A stretch of DNA of 64,000 nucleotides from Tillus elongatus (taxonomy: Eukaryota > Arthropoda > Insecta > Coleoptera > Cleridae). Position 1 is the stretch's first letter. Each line of letters starts with the position of its first letter. The DNA is taken from assembly GCA_964006375.1 (NCBI GenBank), contig OZ023268.1, positions 83,525,835-83,589,834 of the forward strand, given 5' to 3'. The notes beneath the pieces were generated by a model. That model searched no databases. It worked only from the letters and a program-made list of their open reading frames with translations, and was not told the DNA's origin. Made by a program: the position numbers and the translations under genes. Positions 40,656-56,302 of this stretch are shown in pieces.

Positions 40656-43600
40656 TAATTTCACTATTAATTTTGTTCAAGCCACATGGGCTTGCAACGG
40701 GCGCCAGCGACGTTTATTCCGCGATCCGCCGCGAGTCCTGGATGTTAGTGGTTCATAAGGAAGAACTATTATGACGCGGTGACTCCAGAATATTGTTCTA
40801 GCGTTGCCTGACACCACAATTTACCACATCGTGGACAACTAAATTATATTCACACTTGTAACCGTCCTTAAACAAAAACTACTTGACTGGAAACGTGGTA
40901 TATGGTGATTGACCTCAAGTGGATTTGAATCTGCTTGATAGTGATGTCAGTTCTGCATATGAGCCCTACCCTAAAAGCATCTATCTATAAGATTATTATT
41001 ATTATTATTAAGATTAGAAACACTTTAGGCGGTTGGCTGATCTTGTTATGGTTTGATACTCACGCTCTTTTCTGTGTTGCCCTGCCTGAGGTCTTATATT
41101 TGTGAGCGCCCCAGGCTAGTGCCCGGTTATATAAAATCTAAGGAATCTAGATAAACGATAATTAGAATTTATTAATTGTGTTGCCGCCAAACGGGAGATA
41201 TTTGGGAGGAATTTCTCTTCATTGAAACAGATGTGTTAATCTAACAATAATATTAAATTTATTCATATAAATGAATTTGGGGTAGCAAACAGGATTAAAT
41301 TAACATGGTTGGTAAATTTCAAATAAATATTAACTCATACACAAATAAATATCAGAAAAACAGCAAGAATTTCAATAAAAAGAAATTATCATTTCATATG
41401 GCATATGACAAGATAATGAAATATAATGGTTGTATTACAAAAATTTTTATATTATATACCTGAGGTATATCAAAGGTCAAATGCTGTATTTTACAGCTAA
41501 AAAACAAATACAAACTATTACTTAAATAGCTTGACGTTCGTCAATCAGTTCGGCTGATTTTTCAATGAATTAACTGTCCAGTCCTTTGAGTGAGGCTCCA
41601 TTTAAGAAAAATATTAATATGTGACATTTCTACATTATTGATTGTCAAACGAAAATATTAAGAAATGTACAGGTTAAATATTTTACAAGCAAAAATCTGT
41701 TAATTACAATTCAAGTATTATGTATTTAAATTCACAATATTGACAAAATTCTAAAGAATAAACAGGAAATTTACAGTCGCTTCTTTTCAGACACCTCACT
41801 AACACTAATGAAGTTGAAATTTGATCACGTTACTTTGAAAATTTAAATTGTAAAGTTTCAAATGACGGACTGCTACATGAAAGGTTTTGTTTGTTCGCAA
41901 ATAAGTTTAAAGTTTCATCGACTCACCAAGTCCTGACACTTGGAGTTACCTGCTGAACCTTTGAAGATGCTCTCCGAGTCAACCATCAGAGCCCAACATA
42001 GGCTTACCAATTCCAATACGAGAGGGAAGGCTGGAGAGAATAAATGTTGTTGCTCTAATACTGGGGGAGACAATTTGGCCTCTCACATTAAATGAACAAC
42101 CGTCTTAAGTCGATGTTCGGAATTAATTTCACCAAAATCTTTCTACAGCAATTAAAATGTAATTTGGCTCAAATGAAATATATAATGCCAACTGACTCAG
42201 AGCTCGGTAATAATCAGAAACTCTTTCTGATTAACGTGAGAAATGCACCAGGTCGGTGAACAAAGGATTACTGCTTAATTCGCGTTTTTCTGTCAAACAC
42301 GTCGTTAATTTAAATTCAAATACCGATCAAATGATATTAAACAATCACTGACAACTGTTGTCAGATACTATCGACAACGAAAAGGAATTTTACCACCTAT
42401 TTTAAGATAATTATTAGCCATGGTAACTAGAACGATGTCAACTTGTCAAGAGCTCAGCGCACTCTCACTTAGGTAGCGTCTTGTGCATTCAGACCTAACT
42501 CTTTTCCCTTGACGTCTCACATCCCCTCGTCTACAATTCAAGGTTGTGCCGGGAATATTTGTTGAACGGCTCCAACGGTCGTTTTAGGTGACATCATCCA
42601 CACGGAAAAATACAGATAAAGTCGCAACGATATTAGCTATGTATTTCACAGCTCTGCATAAAAACGTAACGTCTTATTCAGTTCTTGGAAATATTCTTCC
42701 AGCCAAATGCTACGTAATTTCCCTTGGAAAACATATATTGAATTTTAACGTACAAATTAGAAATGCAGTAAAGGGGTTTACGGTATTTGAAGATTTAGCG
42801 ACTTTTCATCAAAATAATTTTTAAATCAAAACATGAATTGCCTTACATATATTGGTTTGTCGGCTATTAATTAAGTCTCTTACGGGTTCATCTTGAATAT
42901 TTAAACTAGAACGAAACGCAATCGTTACACACTATATATTAGATTGTAGTCATGTTGCTTAAGGACTTCTAAAACTTAATAGATTACTGGTATTGAAATA
43001 TGGGGTTAAAAGATATGCAACCAATAATACGAGGCTTAAACTGTATCTATCTGTTCGACATAATGTAAACAATAGTAAGGCATATAAAACAGTAAAACAT
43101 TTGGAGTTTTCAAACACAATGACCTATATAATAGCAATCAGGTCTGTACAATACCTTGGTATAAACTGAAAGGTGTTAATAAAGCGTACTTAACATTCTT
43201 ATTTGTTACTTCCAGTACTCAGTTGAGTGTACATGATAATAAGTGATAGTAAGTAACTCAAAAGTACCAGTATTAAGACTCGCACAAGTCATCAAGTGTC
43301 CCTGGCGATTATAACAACTATTAGGGTCCTGGCAGATTAACTACCTGTTAAAATACGCGGGCGTGAGGCGCCTTTGTGACATTACGTGGCTTATCCAAGA
43401 TAAAAGAAGACACATACGACCTAATAAGTTGTCAGTAAAAGTAATAACTTGAAGCGTTATTGGGCTGCTATCTCTCTATTAAATGTGACAGGTTATACTA
43501 TTAACTATAAAACAATATGACTACGGAGATAACTAAATACAATTAAAGTCACTACAATCATATCAATTCAATCTAATGATAACTTAAAATTGTGAATCGA

Positions 43601-44355
43601 TGGTACATAAAAACGTAGATAACGATACTTCCTCAGTAATAAACTCGCACTAATTCACAAATTATGACATGAATTATGTGGTAGGTATACTCATCTCAAG
43701 CCCCTTTGCCCAAAGAAACTCTCCAAGCGCCAATAATAGCAGATCTTCTCCCTGCCAATGACACGAATCTGTCTCCTACTGCAACAAGTTTCACAGGCTC
43801 ACGGCAATAACTACCTATTGACCCATACGGCTAAGTACCCCAGGTGGTCTGCTAATTTGACAAGAATGTCACTGGTGAATTGTGAATACCATCACCGTCC
43901 TGCCCTACGTCGTCTGATGCGGCAGATACCTACGAAACGAACTTAATAACCTGGATGGAGGAACCGGGATACTTCCGACACTAACTCACTACATAAATGT
44001 TAACAGCAACATTTAAATTGATGGCTTTTTCATGCTTACAACTGCAAGATCACCAGAATCAGAAGGCCTCGATGTCCATCGCAACGTGGCCCGTACCTGA
44101 AGGCCGAAAAACCTCACGTCGGCTTCGTAGTTCAGACAGACAACATAACGCACTCGATATTACCGTTTATTACTAGACATTAGGATCAGAATTGCCAATC
44201 CGCCACAGATGAAAAGACAATCCCACCCGACCATAAACATATTATTAAATTACATGGCAGAAGTACAACAGATACAGCCTGCTAAAGTTAATTACACTCA
44301 ATCCCATAAGTCTAGCCTAATTACACTCAATACCGAAGGTAGTGACCAAGATAAT
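40650..44355. other. Unannotated 3.7-kb AT-rich interval
   Basis: No open frame with a recognisable product on either strand and no repeat family that I could match to the rest of the window. Short frames at 42588-42824 and 43758-43946 have no motif. Confidence 0.45.
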
Positions 44356-44856
<501 letters not shown>

Positions 44857-45738
44857 GTGTGTGTGTATCTGAGCGATAAGTCAAAAAATATTTAACTGAT
44901 TTTGTTAAAATCCCGGAGGAGTTCGTCAATCAGCTATAGCGGATATTTTTCCCTAAAAAATATACAAAAATATTTTTGAACACGTTATATTTCTGAAATT
45001 ATTAGAGCAAACAGATAAACTTTACATGTAGATATAAATGGCTTAAATAAACGTCTATGAATTTTAAGTAATTTTTGAAGCTTTTCCCAAATTAAAAATA
45101 CAATCTAAAATAAATGAATTGAAGCGAGTAAAGTAGTTAAAGTCCAATGCCTGACAAAGACAGAGTAGTCAGCTGCCATGCGTAGATTGATAGTATGTAT
45201 CAAACAATACAAATAACACGCGGAAAACATACTACCCGAACTAGCGATCGAGAAATCTAGGCCACTAAAATCCCGAAAACTGATTAAATCGTTTGCCAAC
45301 AATTACGACGTTAGAATAACAGATGACATAAAACAAAAAATTTGTGAACTGATTGTTTTTAAAGTAGGGGAATCAATTAATTTTTAAAATATACCATATT
45401 CGTGGCTTCATAAACGGCTCTAATAAAAGTTTTCGGATGAAACTGTAGCATACAGCGAAAAGATCAAGGTTTAAGGAAGGCTATTTTTCCGCCTATATTT
45501 TTTCACGGTCTCAAGCTTTCGTAAAAAGTTGAAAAAACGATTTTTTATATATTTTTTAAAATTTTTATTGCAAATTGGATATATAATTAAAATTATATGT
45601 ATTTTGCAGCAAATTTTCGTGTAAGAAATATTTAGCCATTTTCTGCAGAGTTTTTAGTGAATTTTCGTAGAAAAAATTCACTAATGGGGAGATCCCGACT
45701 TTTGAATATTGAAAAATTTTTAGTTTCAATTTTTATAT

Positions 45739-45910
<172 letters not shown>

Positions 45911-45939
45911 ATCACACAGATAACTCAAAAATAATGGGC

Positions 45940-46650
45940 TGATTTTGATAAAATTTGGCATGTACGTTTCTTTTGTAAATAGCTTGGATAAGTTGGTTAG
46001 TCAGGAAAATCGGACGAGGTTTTCCGGGAAAATTTTGAGTTTTCATTCGAAAAAATTCTTATCTCAAAAAGTAATAAGCTGATTTTAATAAAATTTGGCA
46101 TGTACCTTCCTTTTGTAAATGGCCTTGATAAGTTTGTTAGCCAGGAAAATCGGACGAGGTTTTCCGGGAAAATTTTGAGTTTTCATTCGAAAAAAATTCT
46201 TATCTCAAAAAGCAATAAGCCGATTTTAATAAAATTTGGCATGTACCTTCCCTTTGTAAATGGCCTTGACAAGTTTGTTATCCAGGAAAATCGGACGAGG
46301 TTTTCCGGGAAAATTTTGAGTTTTAATTCGAAAAAAAATTTTATCTCAAAAAGTAATAAGCCGATTTTAATAAAATTTGGCATGTACCTTCCTTTTGTAA
46401 ATGGCCTTGATAAGTTTGTTATCCAGGAAAATGGGACGAGGTTTTCCGGGAAAATTTTGAGTTTTCATTCAAAAAAAATTTTTATCTCAAAGAATAATGG
46501 GCTGATTTTGATAAAATTTGGCACGTACCTTCCTTTTGTAAATGTCTTTGATAAGTTTGTTAATCAGAAAAATTGGACGAGGTTTTTCGGAAAAATTTTG
46601 AGTTTTCATTTGAAAAAAATTTTTATCTTAAAAAATAAAAATTCTATGAT
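45940..46650 (+). repeat. Five tandem 141-bp units inside family A
   Basis: The phrase AAAATTTGGCATGTAC recurs at about 45950, 46092, 46233, 46375 and (as GGCACGTAC) 46516. The length is a multiple of three, so a 189-aa repetitive frame stays open by chance. Confidence 0.88.
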
Positions 46651-47278
46651 AACCAAATTTGGTAGGTAGGTTTATGATATAAAATGTAAACTATAGACCA
46701 AAATTTATATTTCTATGTTACAAGAAAAAAAAGTTATAATAAAATATTTTGTGCCAGATCATTTTTATGAAAATTCACTACCATAACGCACTTGCTGCGT
46801 CTTCGACTTTTTTTAGTGTTTTTGTAGAAACCATTTTTGTGAAATGTTGGTAGGTAATTAATTATTCATCGATGGTTAAGAAGTTATTGGAAAAAAATGC
46901 TTTCGAATTTTTATGAAAAAATATTATTTAGCAAATGTTTTTCGTGTAACATTACTTAAGCCAATTTTTGTAAAAGAAATGGTGATGCAAATTGTCTTGT
47001 GAATTGTGAACATCTTTTTTGAAATTTTCGTCAATAAGTTTTTTTGTGAATAATGATATCTTGGCAGGTGTGAAAATAGGTTGAAGAGGTTCGTTGGTCA
47101 GAAAAATTGGACCAGTTTTTGAGAGAACACAAGTTTATTTTCAGAAACTTTTTGTCCTTTTTCAAACAATAAACTTATTTTGATGAAAAATGGTATATGG
47201 TTTCACTATAAGGTTATACTGTTAACTCAATTTGATGCCTTTCATTTAAATATTTGGAATTAAAAATATTTTCACGAA

Positions 47279-47320
47279 GATTCGCTATTATATCGTACTT
47301 GCTGCGTCTAGATTTTCACA
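47279..47320 (+). repeat. Family A terminal fragment
   Basis: GATTCGCTATTATATCGTAC then TTGCTGCGTCTAGA, a diverged family A end. Confidence 0.5.
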
Positions 47321-47880
47321 TGTACTTAAGGCATTACACCAGCTCTGTAAGATGATTAGCAGTTGTCTGGTTGGGAATGTTGTAAATGTAAACAATCCAT
47401 CAGGAACTTGTCTGAGAGACAGGTAGAATGTTGGCCGATGGCCAAGACCAATGAGATGGAGGCGCCAAACAGAGAGGGGCCCGTTCGTGATGCGGGCAAC
47501 ATAAAGATAAAGGGCCTCTATATCTACACCGCGTCTAGCAGTGGAAGATCGGGGTAGGCCAGGCCAGGTTGTGTTGATCCCGACGCGAGTAATGAACTGA
47601 CAGATTATCCCGATAACATCCAAAACTAGCCACTAATGGCTTCTGTCTCTCCTATCCGGATTATGTCTCTTTTCTATGTGCCAATGTTTCGAGCTAGTTT
47701 TATCTGTAAACATCTTTTAAGTGAATTATTGCTTAGCTTTTTGTTAACCATCTTATTTGCGTAAAACCACCAATATTTCTTGTCACATAAATATGGTGAA
47801 CAAACTTACACCATTTTTTCCAAGATAAAGCTGTCTCAGAATGTTTTTTGTTCTTGATACTTTAAAATAAAATACCAGAA

Positions 47881-48960
47881 TTAGTTGAAATTTGTTTTAA
47901 TTACCGGTAAATTAAAGAGCAGTTTTCGAATTTTTACTGATAAAAAAATAACTATTTGTAAATGCGCACCATCCGATTCTTCACAGCCATTTATCAGGCA
48001 ATAGAAGTTTTCGATCACTCGCTGGAGCATCGCTCTTAGAATAGCGTTGAGTTCATCTGTGATTCTTTGTTTTAAAACATTTGAGTTGGGTGTTAGTGGG
48101 TTGAATACTTTACGTTTTAGTAGCTCCATAGGAAAAAATCATCAGGCGTTAAATCGGAACTCCTCGGTGGCCAATTGATGTCTCCTCGGCGACGTGAACA
48201 GGCAGCCAGTCATTTGTGACGTGGGAAGTGACTCCATCTCGCCGAAAAATGCGTCGCGGTTGTAGCCAATCTAGTTTAGCATTTCTGATGCCAAACAAGT
48301 CCAAATCATATAGCAATTATGATCAGACTTAACAGTCTCCGTGCAACCACGGTTATCGTAAAAAAAGTATGGGCCGATAATTCCTTGACTTGATATGACA
48401 GCTCAGACGACAAGCTTAGGCGAGTCTAATGGTTTCCCATGCGGTTGCAGCGGAATATCAGATGCCGGATATCTATAATTTGTTTATTCACGTGGCCGTT
48501 GATATGAAAATTAGATTCATCAGACAACCATATGTTATTGAAGCTCCTAAAACAATTTTTCATTGTCCTACAGAATTCGTTAAGCAGGATGATCGGCCAC
48601 CATTTCTTGCACAACATCAAGTTTGTAGTGGTGAAAATCTAAACCTTTGCGAATCATGCGATGAACCGTGGATTTAAAAACTTAGCGAGGTTACGTGTAA
48701 TCGTAGTAACTGTCGTGGAACGTCCATGACATACAGAGGATCGATATCCGTGATCGTTCTTCATGTTATTTGCATCCAGTTGATTTATACGGCATTGTGC
48801 TACCAGTCTCTTCAAACTTGCACACCCAATGCTTGATTAAAATTGCACTTGGTACATTTCTAATGGTCGCTTAATTAAAATGTGTCCTGTCAAGACTTCG
48901 AACAATAATGTAGTAACGTGTTAATAAAACACTCGCGCGCAAAATGCGCGTTGCAGTCCC
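47881..48960 (-). pseudogene. mariner-like transposase remnant
   Basis: Reverse-strand pieces match the arthropod mariner-like transposase type whose catalytic core includes WLSDESNFHINGHVNKQ (near 48530; contains the first catalytic Asp) and a C-terminal NVLKQRITDELNAIL then MLQRVIENFYCLINGCEES (near 47990-48070). Stops and frameshifts lie between them. Terminal repeats were not identified. Confidence 0.72.
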
Positions 48961-49434
48961 GCGAACGAAACAATCCATCGCTACTAAACTTAACAAGCCC
49001 GCCAAGCCTTTGACACTACTTACATCTCGCTGCTATCTCTGGTTCGACCGTAACGGTCACAACAAGAAAGAAAAACATTAGAAAACACCCGTTATATATA
49101 ATCACTTACGCTTTTCTTACGGCTGCCACATTTGATTTAATTTACTAAGTATTCTACGTTTTATTTGTTTTCCAATGATATGCACGCATGTTATGGAAGA
49201 GTTTCATTTATTTGCAAAAATAATACAATTGTGAAATTCGTATGATAATAACTTTAGTTTTTACGACTAGCTTTTACTTTTATTGCAATTTTGTATTCTA
49301 TTAAAATTATAAAGAAAAGTTTGGATGCAGCAAAGGTTTTTTTTGTAGTTTTTTGAGTTATCGGGGTGATACATATACATACATTGTTTATGTTGGGCAT
49401 TTAAATAAATAAATAACCAAATAAATAGATATAT

Positions 49435-49739
49435 AGTTACGTTGACTAGTAGCCGATTGCTGTAAGACCAGTACCACAATATTCATTCCGATATCGCCCA
49501 CTCAGCAAGACATCAACGTTAGGCGGCTACAGAGTTTTTAGGAAATCGCATAATAATCAGTCTTAGTTTATAAGTATCAGTTATGTTAGATTTATAATCA
49601 TTCTTTACTTGTTCACGATTAACAACGTTCATAGTTCGTTAGTTGTAACTTGTAATTAATCACCTTAATATTTAATTGTTCCTTTTGGTTTTAAATAAAA
49701 TTATTTTTTATCATAAAGCCTAAAAGGCCTTATTTAACT
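49435..49739 (+). repeat. 5' LTR
   Basis: It begins AGTTACGTTG and ends CCTTATTTAACT. Matches the 3' LTR at 55100-55418. ATTAAATAAA-like and AATAAA-like sequences near 49690-49700 may be the polyadenylation region. Confidence 0.88.
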
Positions 49740-49756
49740 GGCGCTGCGAACAGTAT
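49739..49756 (+). other. Primer-binding site
   Basis: TGGCGCTGCGAACAGTAT starts on the last LTR base. The TGGCGC beginning is what tRNA-primed gypsy elements show; the tRNA is not identified. Confidence 0.6.
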
Positions 49757-50639
49757 CCGGTAACGAAGTTTTGGCAGCCAAAAAAGTACACAAAAGTGTC
49801 GGTCGTTTTCGAACGTTTGTGCGGGAACAAAGAACAAAATCCAAGAAGAAATTGCAAGAGCGTTGGAAGAAAAGCAACAGATGACCAACAAGGAAGTTAC
49901 CCTTCTGTAAGTCGATTCATTTCTTTCATTTCCAATGCAATTGTGTCTTTTATGTATTTGCAAATTAAATTTTTCGTAAATACAAATTATTTTAGTAGTA
50001 TTCACGAAGTTTTTCTTTGGCAATACTTATATTTCACGGCATTCTGCAAATTTATTTTTTCGTACATGCCACATAAAGAATTGTTAATAATACTGCAAAG
50101 CTATTTTGTTTCGTAGTACTTATTATAATTAATATCTATTTAATAGCATTCACAAATTTTCTCTGTTCCAAAGAATTTTACAAAACCTTATTTTCGTAAA
50201 TGCAACACAAATAATTATTGATAGTATTACATGGTACTTTTTCATAGTACATATTTTAACTAAAAAGCTTTTTTATTGTATTTTCAAATTTAATTTTTCG
50301 AAAATACACGAAATAATCAAGCAGAATTATTTTAATACCTTTTGAATAGATGAACAAAATAGCAAATTCCTAGCATTATGTAATATTTACTTTGTTTAAT
50401 ACAAACGTTTTACTTTAAAGAAAAGTTGCTACAAGTAATCGAATATTGGAACATAGTAATTTAGTAGTTTATAGTAGAAATTAAAAACACTACGTTAAAC
50501 AAGTTTACTGCTGCTTCTAACGGATATATTTCTGTCAATCCACGCAAATTGCTGACTAACTGAAACAGTAAGATACAGTGATATACGATTTCACTAACAA
50601 CTCGTATATTTATGCACTATGATTAAAACTCTTTACATT

Positions 50640-52050
50640 AACATTTAAAACGGCATTAAATTCCCCTTCGATTTTCATCTTATGCAATGGCATGATCGTT
50701 TAGACGCTTTGATTGGTTCAGTTCACTTCCAGAAATTAAAAGCACGTAACAATTACGACACAGACTATGACATGAGGCAAGATAGAGATCCCTTTTTATT
50801 TCGAATTTAATCCGCAAAATTTCAAACTCTTCAAACAAATATGTGTGAACAGTATCAAAATTCCTGTAAACGTAGAAAATGGAACCGTTCTGATTCCCCA
50901 AATATCCGACAACACTGTGACTGTCGACGATAGTATAGCTATCTCTCATTCTGGCATTTTCACAATTCCGATTACAAAAAATACACCTGACAACGTCGAA
51001 GTTTACTTTAACTTACGAATTAATCACCACTGGACAAAAATATTATGAACTTAACGAAACAATAACACAAAACCAACCTAACATTTTAAAACAACTAAGG
51101 GCAGATCACCTTAATGCCGAGGAAAAATCAAAATTATTTTCCCTATGCCACAAGTACAAAAACATATTTTACCATGGAAACAGCGACCCTACGTTCACCA
51201 GCTGTATTAAATGACATACGAACAAAAGATGACGAACCAGTACATGTCAAATCCTATCGATATCCCTACAATCTCAAGGCAGAGAATCAAAACCAGATAA
51301 AACAGCTACTAGATAATAAAATTATCAGACCATCAATATCACCATATGCCTCCCCTGCATGGATCGTGCCTAAACGCATAGACCAATCGGAAAAACGTCA
51401 ATGGCGTTTAGTTATCGACTACCGAAAGCTGAACGAGAAAACCATTAACGACAAATATCCCTATAAGATACTCGATAGTCTAAGCAACTGCATATACTTC
51501 ACTACACTTAATTTGGCCCAAGGTTTTCACCACTTTGAACGAGGTGAAAGCAGCATAGAGAAAACTGCTTTTAGCTTTAAGAATGGGCACTATGAATTTG
51601 TGCGCATGCCCTTTGGATTGCGTAATTCTCCGAGCACCTTCCAGCACGTAATGTATAATGTGCTAAGGGAATTCCTTTATAAATCATGTTTCGTATACAT
51701 GGACGACATTGTCATTTTTTCAAAGTCACTACAAGAAGCCCATCTAAAAGAGATCTTTTCAAAATTTCAGGAAGTTAACCTCAAACTACAATTGGACAAG
51801 TCAGAATTCCTTCGTAAGGAAGTCGAATTTCTTGGACATGTAATTATGACCCAAGGAATCAGACCTAACCCTAATAAAATCAAAGCTATACGAAATTACG
51901 CGATATCAAAGTCCCAAAAAGAAATAAAGTCATTTCTCGGATTGACAGGCTATTACCGCCGCTTTATTAAAAATTTCGCGAACATTCAATTTGCCTTAAC
52001 CAAATGCATTAAGAAAGACTCCAAAATTGACATTAACGAAACATAATACA
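50640..52050 (+). pseudogene. gypsy pol: protease tail and reverse transcriptase
   Basis: The open 310-residue part (51114-52046) is a Ty3/gypsy reverse transcriptase: PYASPAWIVPKR, WRLVIDYRKLNEKTI, LNLAQGFHHFE, FVRMPFGLRNSPSTFQHVM, active site FVYMDDIVIFSKS, then FLGHVIMTQGIRPNPNKIKA and FLGLTGYYRRFIKNF. Before it, broken frames (near 50690-50800) look like the end of the aspartic protease. A stop after residue 310 and upstream frame breaks disable it. Confidence 0.85.
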
Positions 52051-52059
52051 TAAATGCCT

Positions 52060-52450
52060 TTAACCAAGCCAAGGAACTTATTACTAACTCACCTATAATG
52101 ACATATCCAAACTTTACAAAAAAAATCACCTAGCTACTGACGCTAGTAATATCGCTACAGAAGGTGTCTTGTCCCAAAACGACAAAGCGATAGCTTTCTA
52201 TAGTCGTACTCTAAACTCCGCAAAAAGGAATTACTCAACAATTGAGAAGGAACTTCTGACGATAGTTGAAAACACTAAGCACATTAGCCCTTACCGTTTT
52301 GGAAATAAATTCACGATCGAAACCGATAATAAACCACTTGTATGGTGGTCTTCTATTAAAGAGCTAAATTCAAATTTAGTGAAATGGCGTTTGAAATTAG
52401 AAGAGGTTGACTACGAAATTAAGTATAAAAGAGGCAGGGAAACGTAGTAG
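52060..52450 (+). pseudogene. gypsy pol: RNase H
   Basis: AIAFYSRTLNSAKRNYSTIE then KELLTIV and IETDNKPLVWW are standard gypsy RNase H blocks. The preceding TDASN block is in another frame, and the domain ends at a stop after KYKRGRET. Confidence 0.82.
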
Positions 52451-52699
52451 CCGATGCTTTATCTCGTGTCGAAATCAACGCAGTTGAAGACGACGACGTT
52501 CAAGCATCAATTTTCAATAATTTTGGTTCATCAGAACTTAGAGTATTGAACGACGACGATCTTAGAGATCTAGGTATTAACATCCAGGAACACGAACAAC
52601 ATTCTGACTCACAAACGCAATACACTTCTGCCGAAATCCCGTCTTTACTATGCCCACTTCTGAAAACCCCTTAAATCTATTTAAACATCAGATAATTAT

Positions 52700-53900
52700 G
52701 TACTAGTGCTACAGAGTGTACATCCAAAGACATCATGAGTTACAACAGATGACTGACTTTCTAAAATCTTACGTCAGCCCTAACCATAATTACGGCATAC
52801 TATTCTTAGACCCGCACTTTGAACATTACTTTAGAACGACAGTTTCTCATATTTTCAATAGTTCGGTTAAAATAATCAAATGTACGAAACGATTACAAGA
52901 CGCACCAAAAATTACCAAATAAAAAGGAACGGTCCAAGACTATCAAGAACAAAACCATAACCATAAAATTAAAATTAACGATTTTATTAATAAGTGCGAT
53001 GTATGCCTTCAAACAAAATATAATCATTACCCTTACAAACCTCCGTTCGAAAGACCCCTGATTGCTTCTAGATCCTTTGAAGTTATACACCTCGACGTAT
53101 TCAGTTTTGATAACTGCAATTAACAATTTTCTATCTGTTCAGCAATTATTCCCAAGCATATTAGATCATCGATACTACGTCCCTGAACATAGTTAACAAA
53201 CTGCGCCACTTCTTCCTTTCACCATAACTATCCTTCTAAAATGGTCTCGGATTCTGACTGAAAATGTTGTACTTAAAGCGTTTTGTTCCATGTTTAAAAT
53301 CAAATTGCATATTACTACCCCTCAGGACTATATTTCAAATTCACTGTAGAACTTTTACATTCGACACTACTGGAAAAAATACGTGTCCTGAAAATTCAAA
53401 TTCTAAACGAAAGCCTTCAGTCTCATGATCATAGCTGTATTGATCTACAACCAATCGATACACTCTTCAACAGGCCACTCTCCTTTCAAACTGCTTAATA
53501 GCCTATATGATGACATACCACCTATTGATCCCCATAAAACAGTTATCGAGGAATACAACAATAAACGACTAAAAGAAATACTTATATTTTACAAGTCTAT
53601 CTAGGAAAAACAAAAAAAAAAAAGCAACAGAGCGTCTCGAGAAACTTAATGAAACTCTAGAACAAAATATCCAGATAAACGAGGAAAACGTTACAGTAAG
53701 AGTACCAACAGTCCGAAAGGCAGATCCCCTTTATAAAATTAATTCCGACCTTATACAATTGCCTCGAAATAAGATACTTCTTCCCTATTCGAGAAAGCAA
53801 ACGGCTCAGCTTAATAAGACTAAAAGAGCAAAAAAATTTCCTTCCATGCAGCCTGCTGTGCCTACGTTTGAGCATAGCACTACACCTTCGCACTCAACCA
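52700..53900 (+). pseudogene. gypsy pol: integrase remnant
   Basis: FINKCDVCLQTKYNHYP (near 52980) is the zinc-finger end of the integrase, and FEVIHLDVFSF (near 53080) is the first part of the catalytic core. Beyond this the frame is broken. The remaining part to 53900 has only short segments. Confidence 0.65.
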
Positions 53901-54119
53901 ATCCAAATTAACAACTATTTCAAAGATTATCTCGAAATTGCCAAAATTCTAAATCATTACCATAGGTTTTACTTTTATTTTTAATCTCACTATAGAAGAA
54001 ACTGTAATAAATTATTATACCAGGCGTATCATTAATAATTAGATTAAAAAAATTCCAATAACAATTATTATAACCGAATTTTAAACAGTCAACTAAAGAA
54101 AATTTTAGATTCATTAAAA

Positions 54120-55090
54120 ATAACTCTAGATGCAACGTGGAACGGAATATAAGGCCGTCGTAGAATTTCAAATAACACCAAGTTGGAAACTACCAGAAAA
54201 TATACAAGGAACAGCTTTGCTCAATTTTAATCAATTAACCAATATTTGGAAAATATTTAAGCCCAATTATAATGACGAATTATTTTTCACTAAATAAACA
54301 TTTTAAAATTTTTGAAATTTACCAATTTTAATGTTTATCTTCGAAAGATATAATTGTTATCTCCTAAACTTCCTATTTTAATCCTATTCCAAGATCTTAT
54401 TTCCGAATTGTTCCAATAACCCAAAACAATGAAGCCATTATATCACCTGATTTGTTTTACTTGAAAACACCACTGGAAAATCTGTAGACAGCAGAACAAT
54501 GCCAATCTGCTGAAAAAGCCACAAAATGAATTGATCAACGACATACAAAAGATGCAACCCACAGAACAACCTGACATGTCTTCTTGCTACCTCAACCAAC
54601 CGTTATACAGCATCCCTTCAACTACGAAATGGAGATACTCATTACCATCAGAAAACCAGATTCCTTAAAGAACGCCATCAAGATCAGATAGATGGACCAC
54701 CACAACAACACCCTCATAGCCAACCAGGAAAAATGCAAGATATACATGAACAGAAACTTATGAAGAAACCAGTCCAGAAACATGGGTACCCGAGTTGATA
54801 GAACCTTTACAGCCACAGCCTCATCATGCCATCAGATTCAATCCGATACATCTCAAAGAAGTAATCAAATTGAAAAGTGAGATGGAGAAAAAGAAGCATC
54901 ATAATGTACTGCATCCTTTGGTACATTTAACACAGATGGGAATAACTACCCTAATCACTGTAATCTTAATGGTCGTCCTGTCTTACATCTCCATACATAA
55001 GTTTAAGAAGCAGGTATTGGTACATCAATCAAGAAACCGATCTGCAGCAGAAGTACTTATTGAAAAGAACGAGAACATCCTTCACATTAG
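54120..55090 (+). pseudogene. Env-like remnant with C-terminal membrane segment
   Basis: The readable end (from about 54795) has HHAIRFNPIHLKEVIKLKSE, then a hydrophobic helix GITTLITVILMVVLSYISI and a basic tail, the arrangement of errantivirus Env C-termini. Upstream frames to 54120 are broken. No complete protein is encoded. Confidence 0.55.
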
Positions 55091-55099
55091 GGATCGAGG

Positions 55100-55598
<499 letters not shown>

Positions 55599-55599
55599 G

Positions 55600-56302
55600 G
55601 AGTGACGTCATTTTGGGGTCACTTCGTTACTTAACGGCGACCTTTCGAGGACGTTTCGTCTGTTTGAGGTCCGACCTCAAAGTGACAGTCCCCAAACAGT
55701 CGCATTGGAGAATTATTATGTTAAAACCATAAACGCGACAGTTTGAAGACATTTTAGGAAGAATTTTTCTTTTATTGACAAGCAGCCTGGGTGAAACTAT
55801 TAGGTATGTGTATTTACCATTCACAAATTGAAAACATCTCACTTAGCCACTTTTATTGACCATATATTGCAATATGGTACGGCTAATAATTAAAATCAAT
55901 CTGAGTACTTACAGGAAAGTAATTTAGCAAAAATATCAAAAACACTTGATAAGACCTTACAGGATAGACAAACTTGCTGTTTTTTGCTCAGCATGCTCTG
56001 ACCACGTAACAAGATTCTAAAATATATCCTGAATTAAATTAGGTTAAAATATTAAAAAAGGAAACTCAACTCATCTTGGAAGTTATCCGGTCTGGCTGTA
56101 ATTGTATGTGCCAAACCTGAAGTAATTAGATCCAGACTTTTGGAAGATATTATATTTAGATATTGTTCTAGATATGTACGTACAATGAATCCCTCTACCG
56201 AGAATAACGAACCTAGATACAAATTGTTATCCTAGATCCATCAAACAAGTGATGTGCAAAATCATGCAATATCAAATGTCAACTATTAACAAGACAAACA
56301 GA
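55600..56302. other. Unannotated interval
   Basis: No gene or known repeat recognised. Confidence 0.4.

Noticed and set aside
42588..42824. 78-aa host gene or exon
   Set aside because: No recognisable domain or codon pattern, and no convincing splice context was found.
46100..46669. 189-aa repetitive protein
   Set aside because: It is the translation of five tandem 141-bp noncoding units; the period is a multiple of three, so the frame stays open by chance, and other copies of the repeat are not open.
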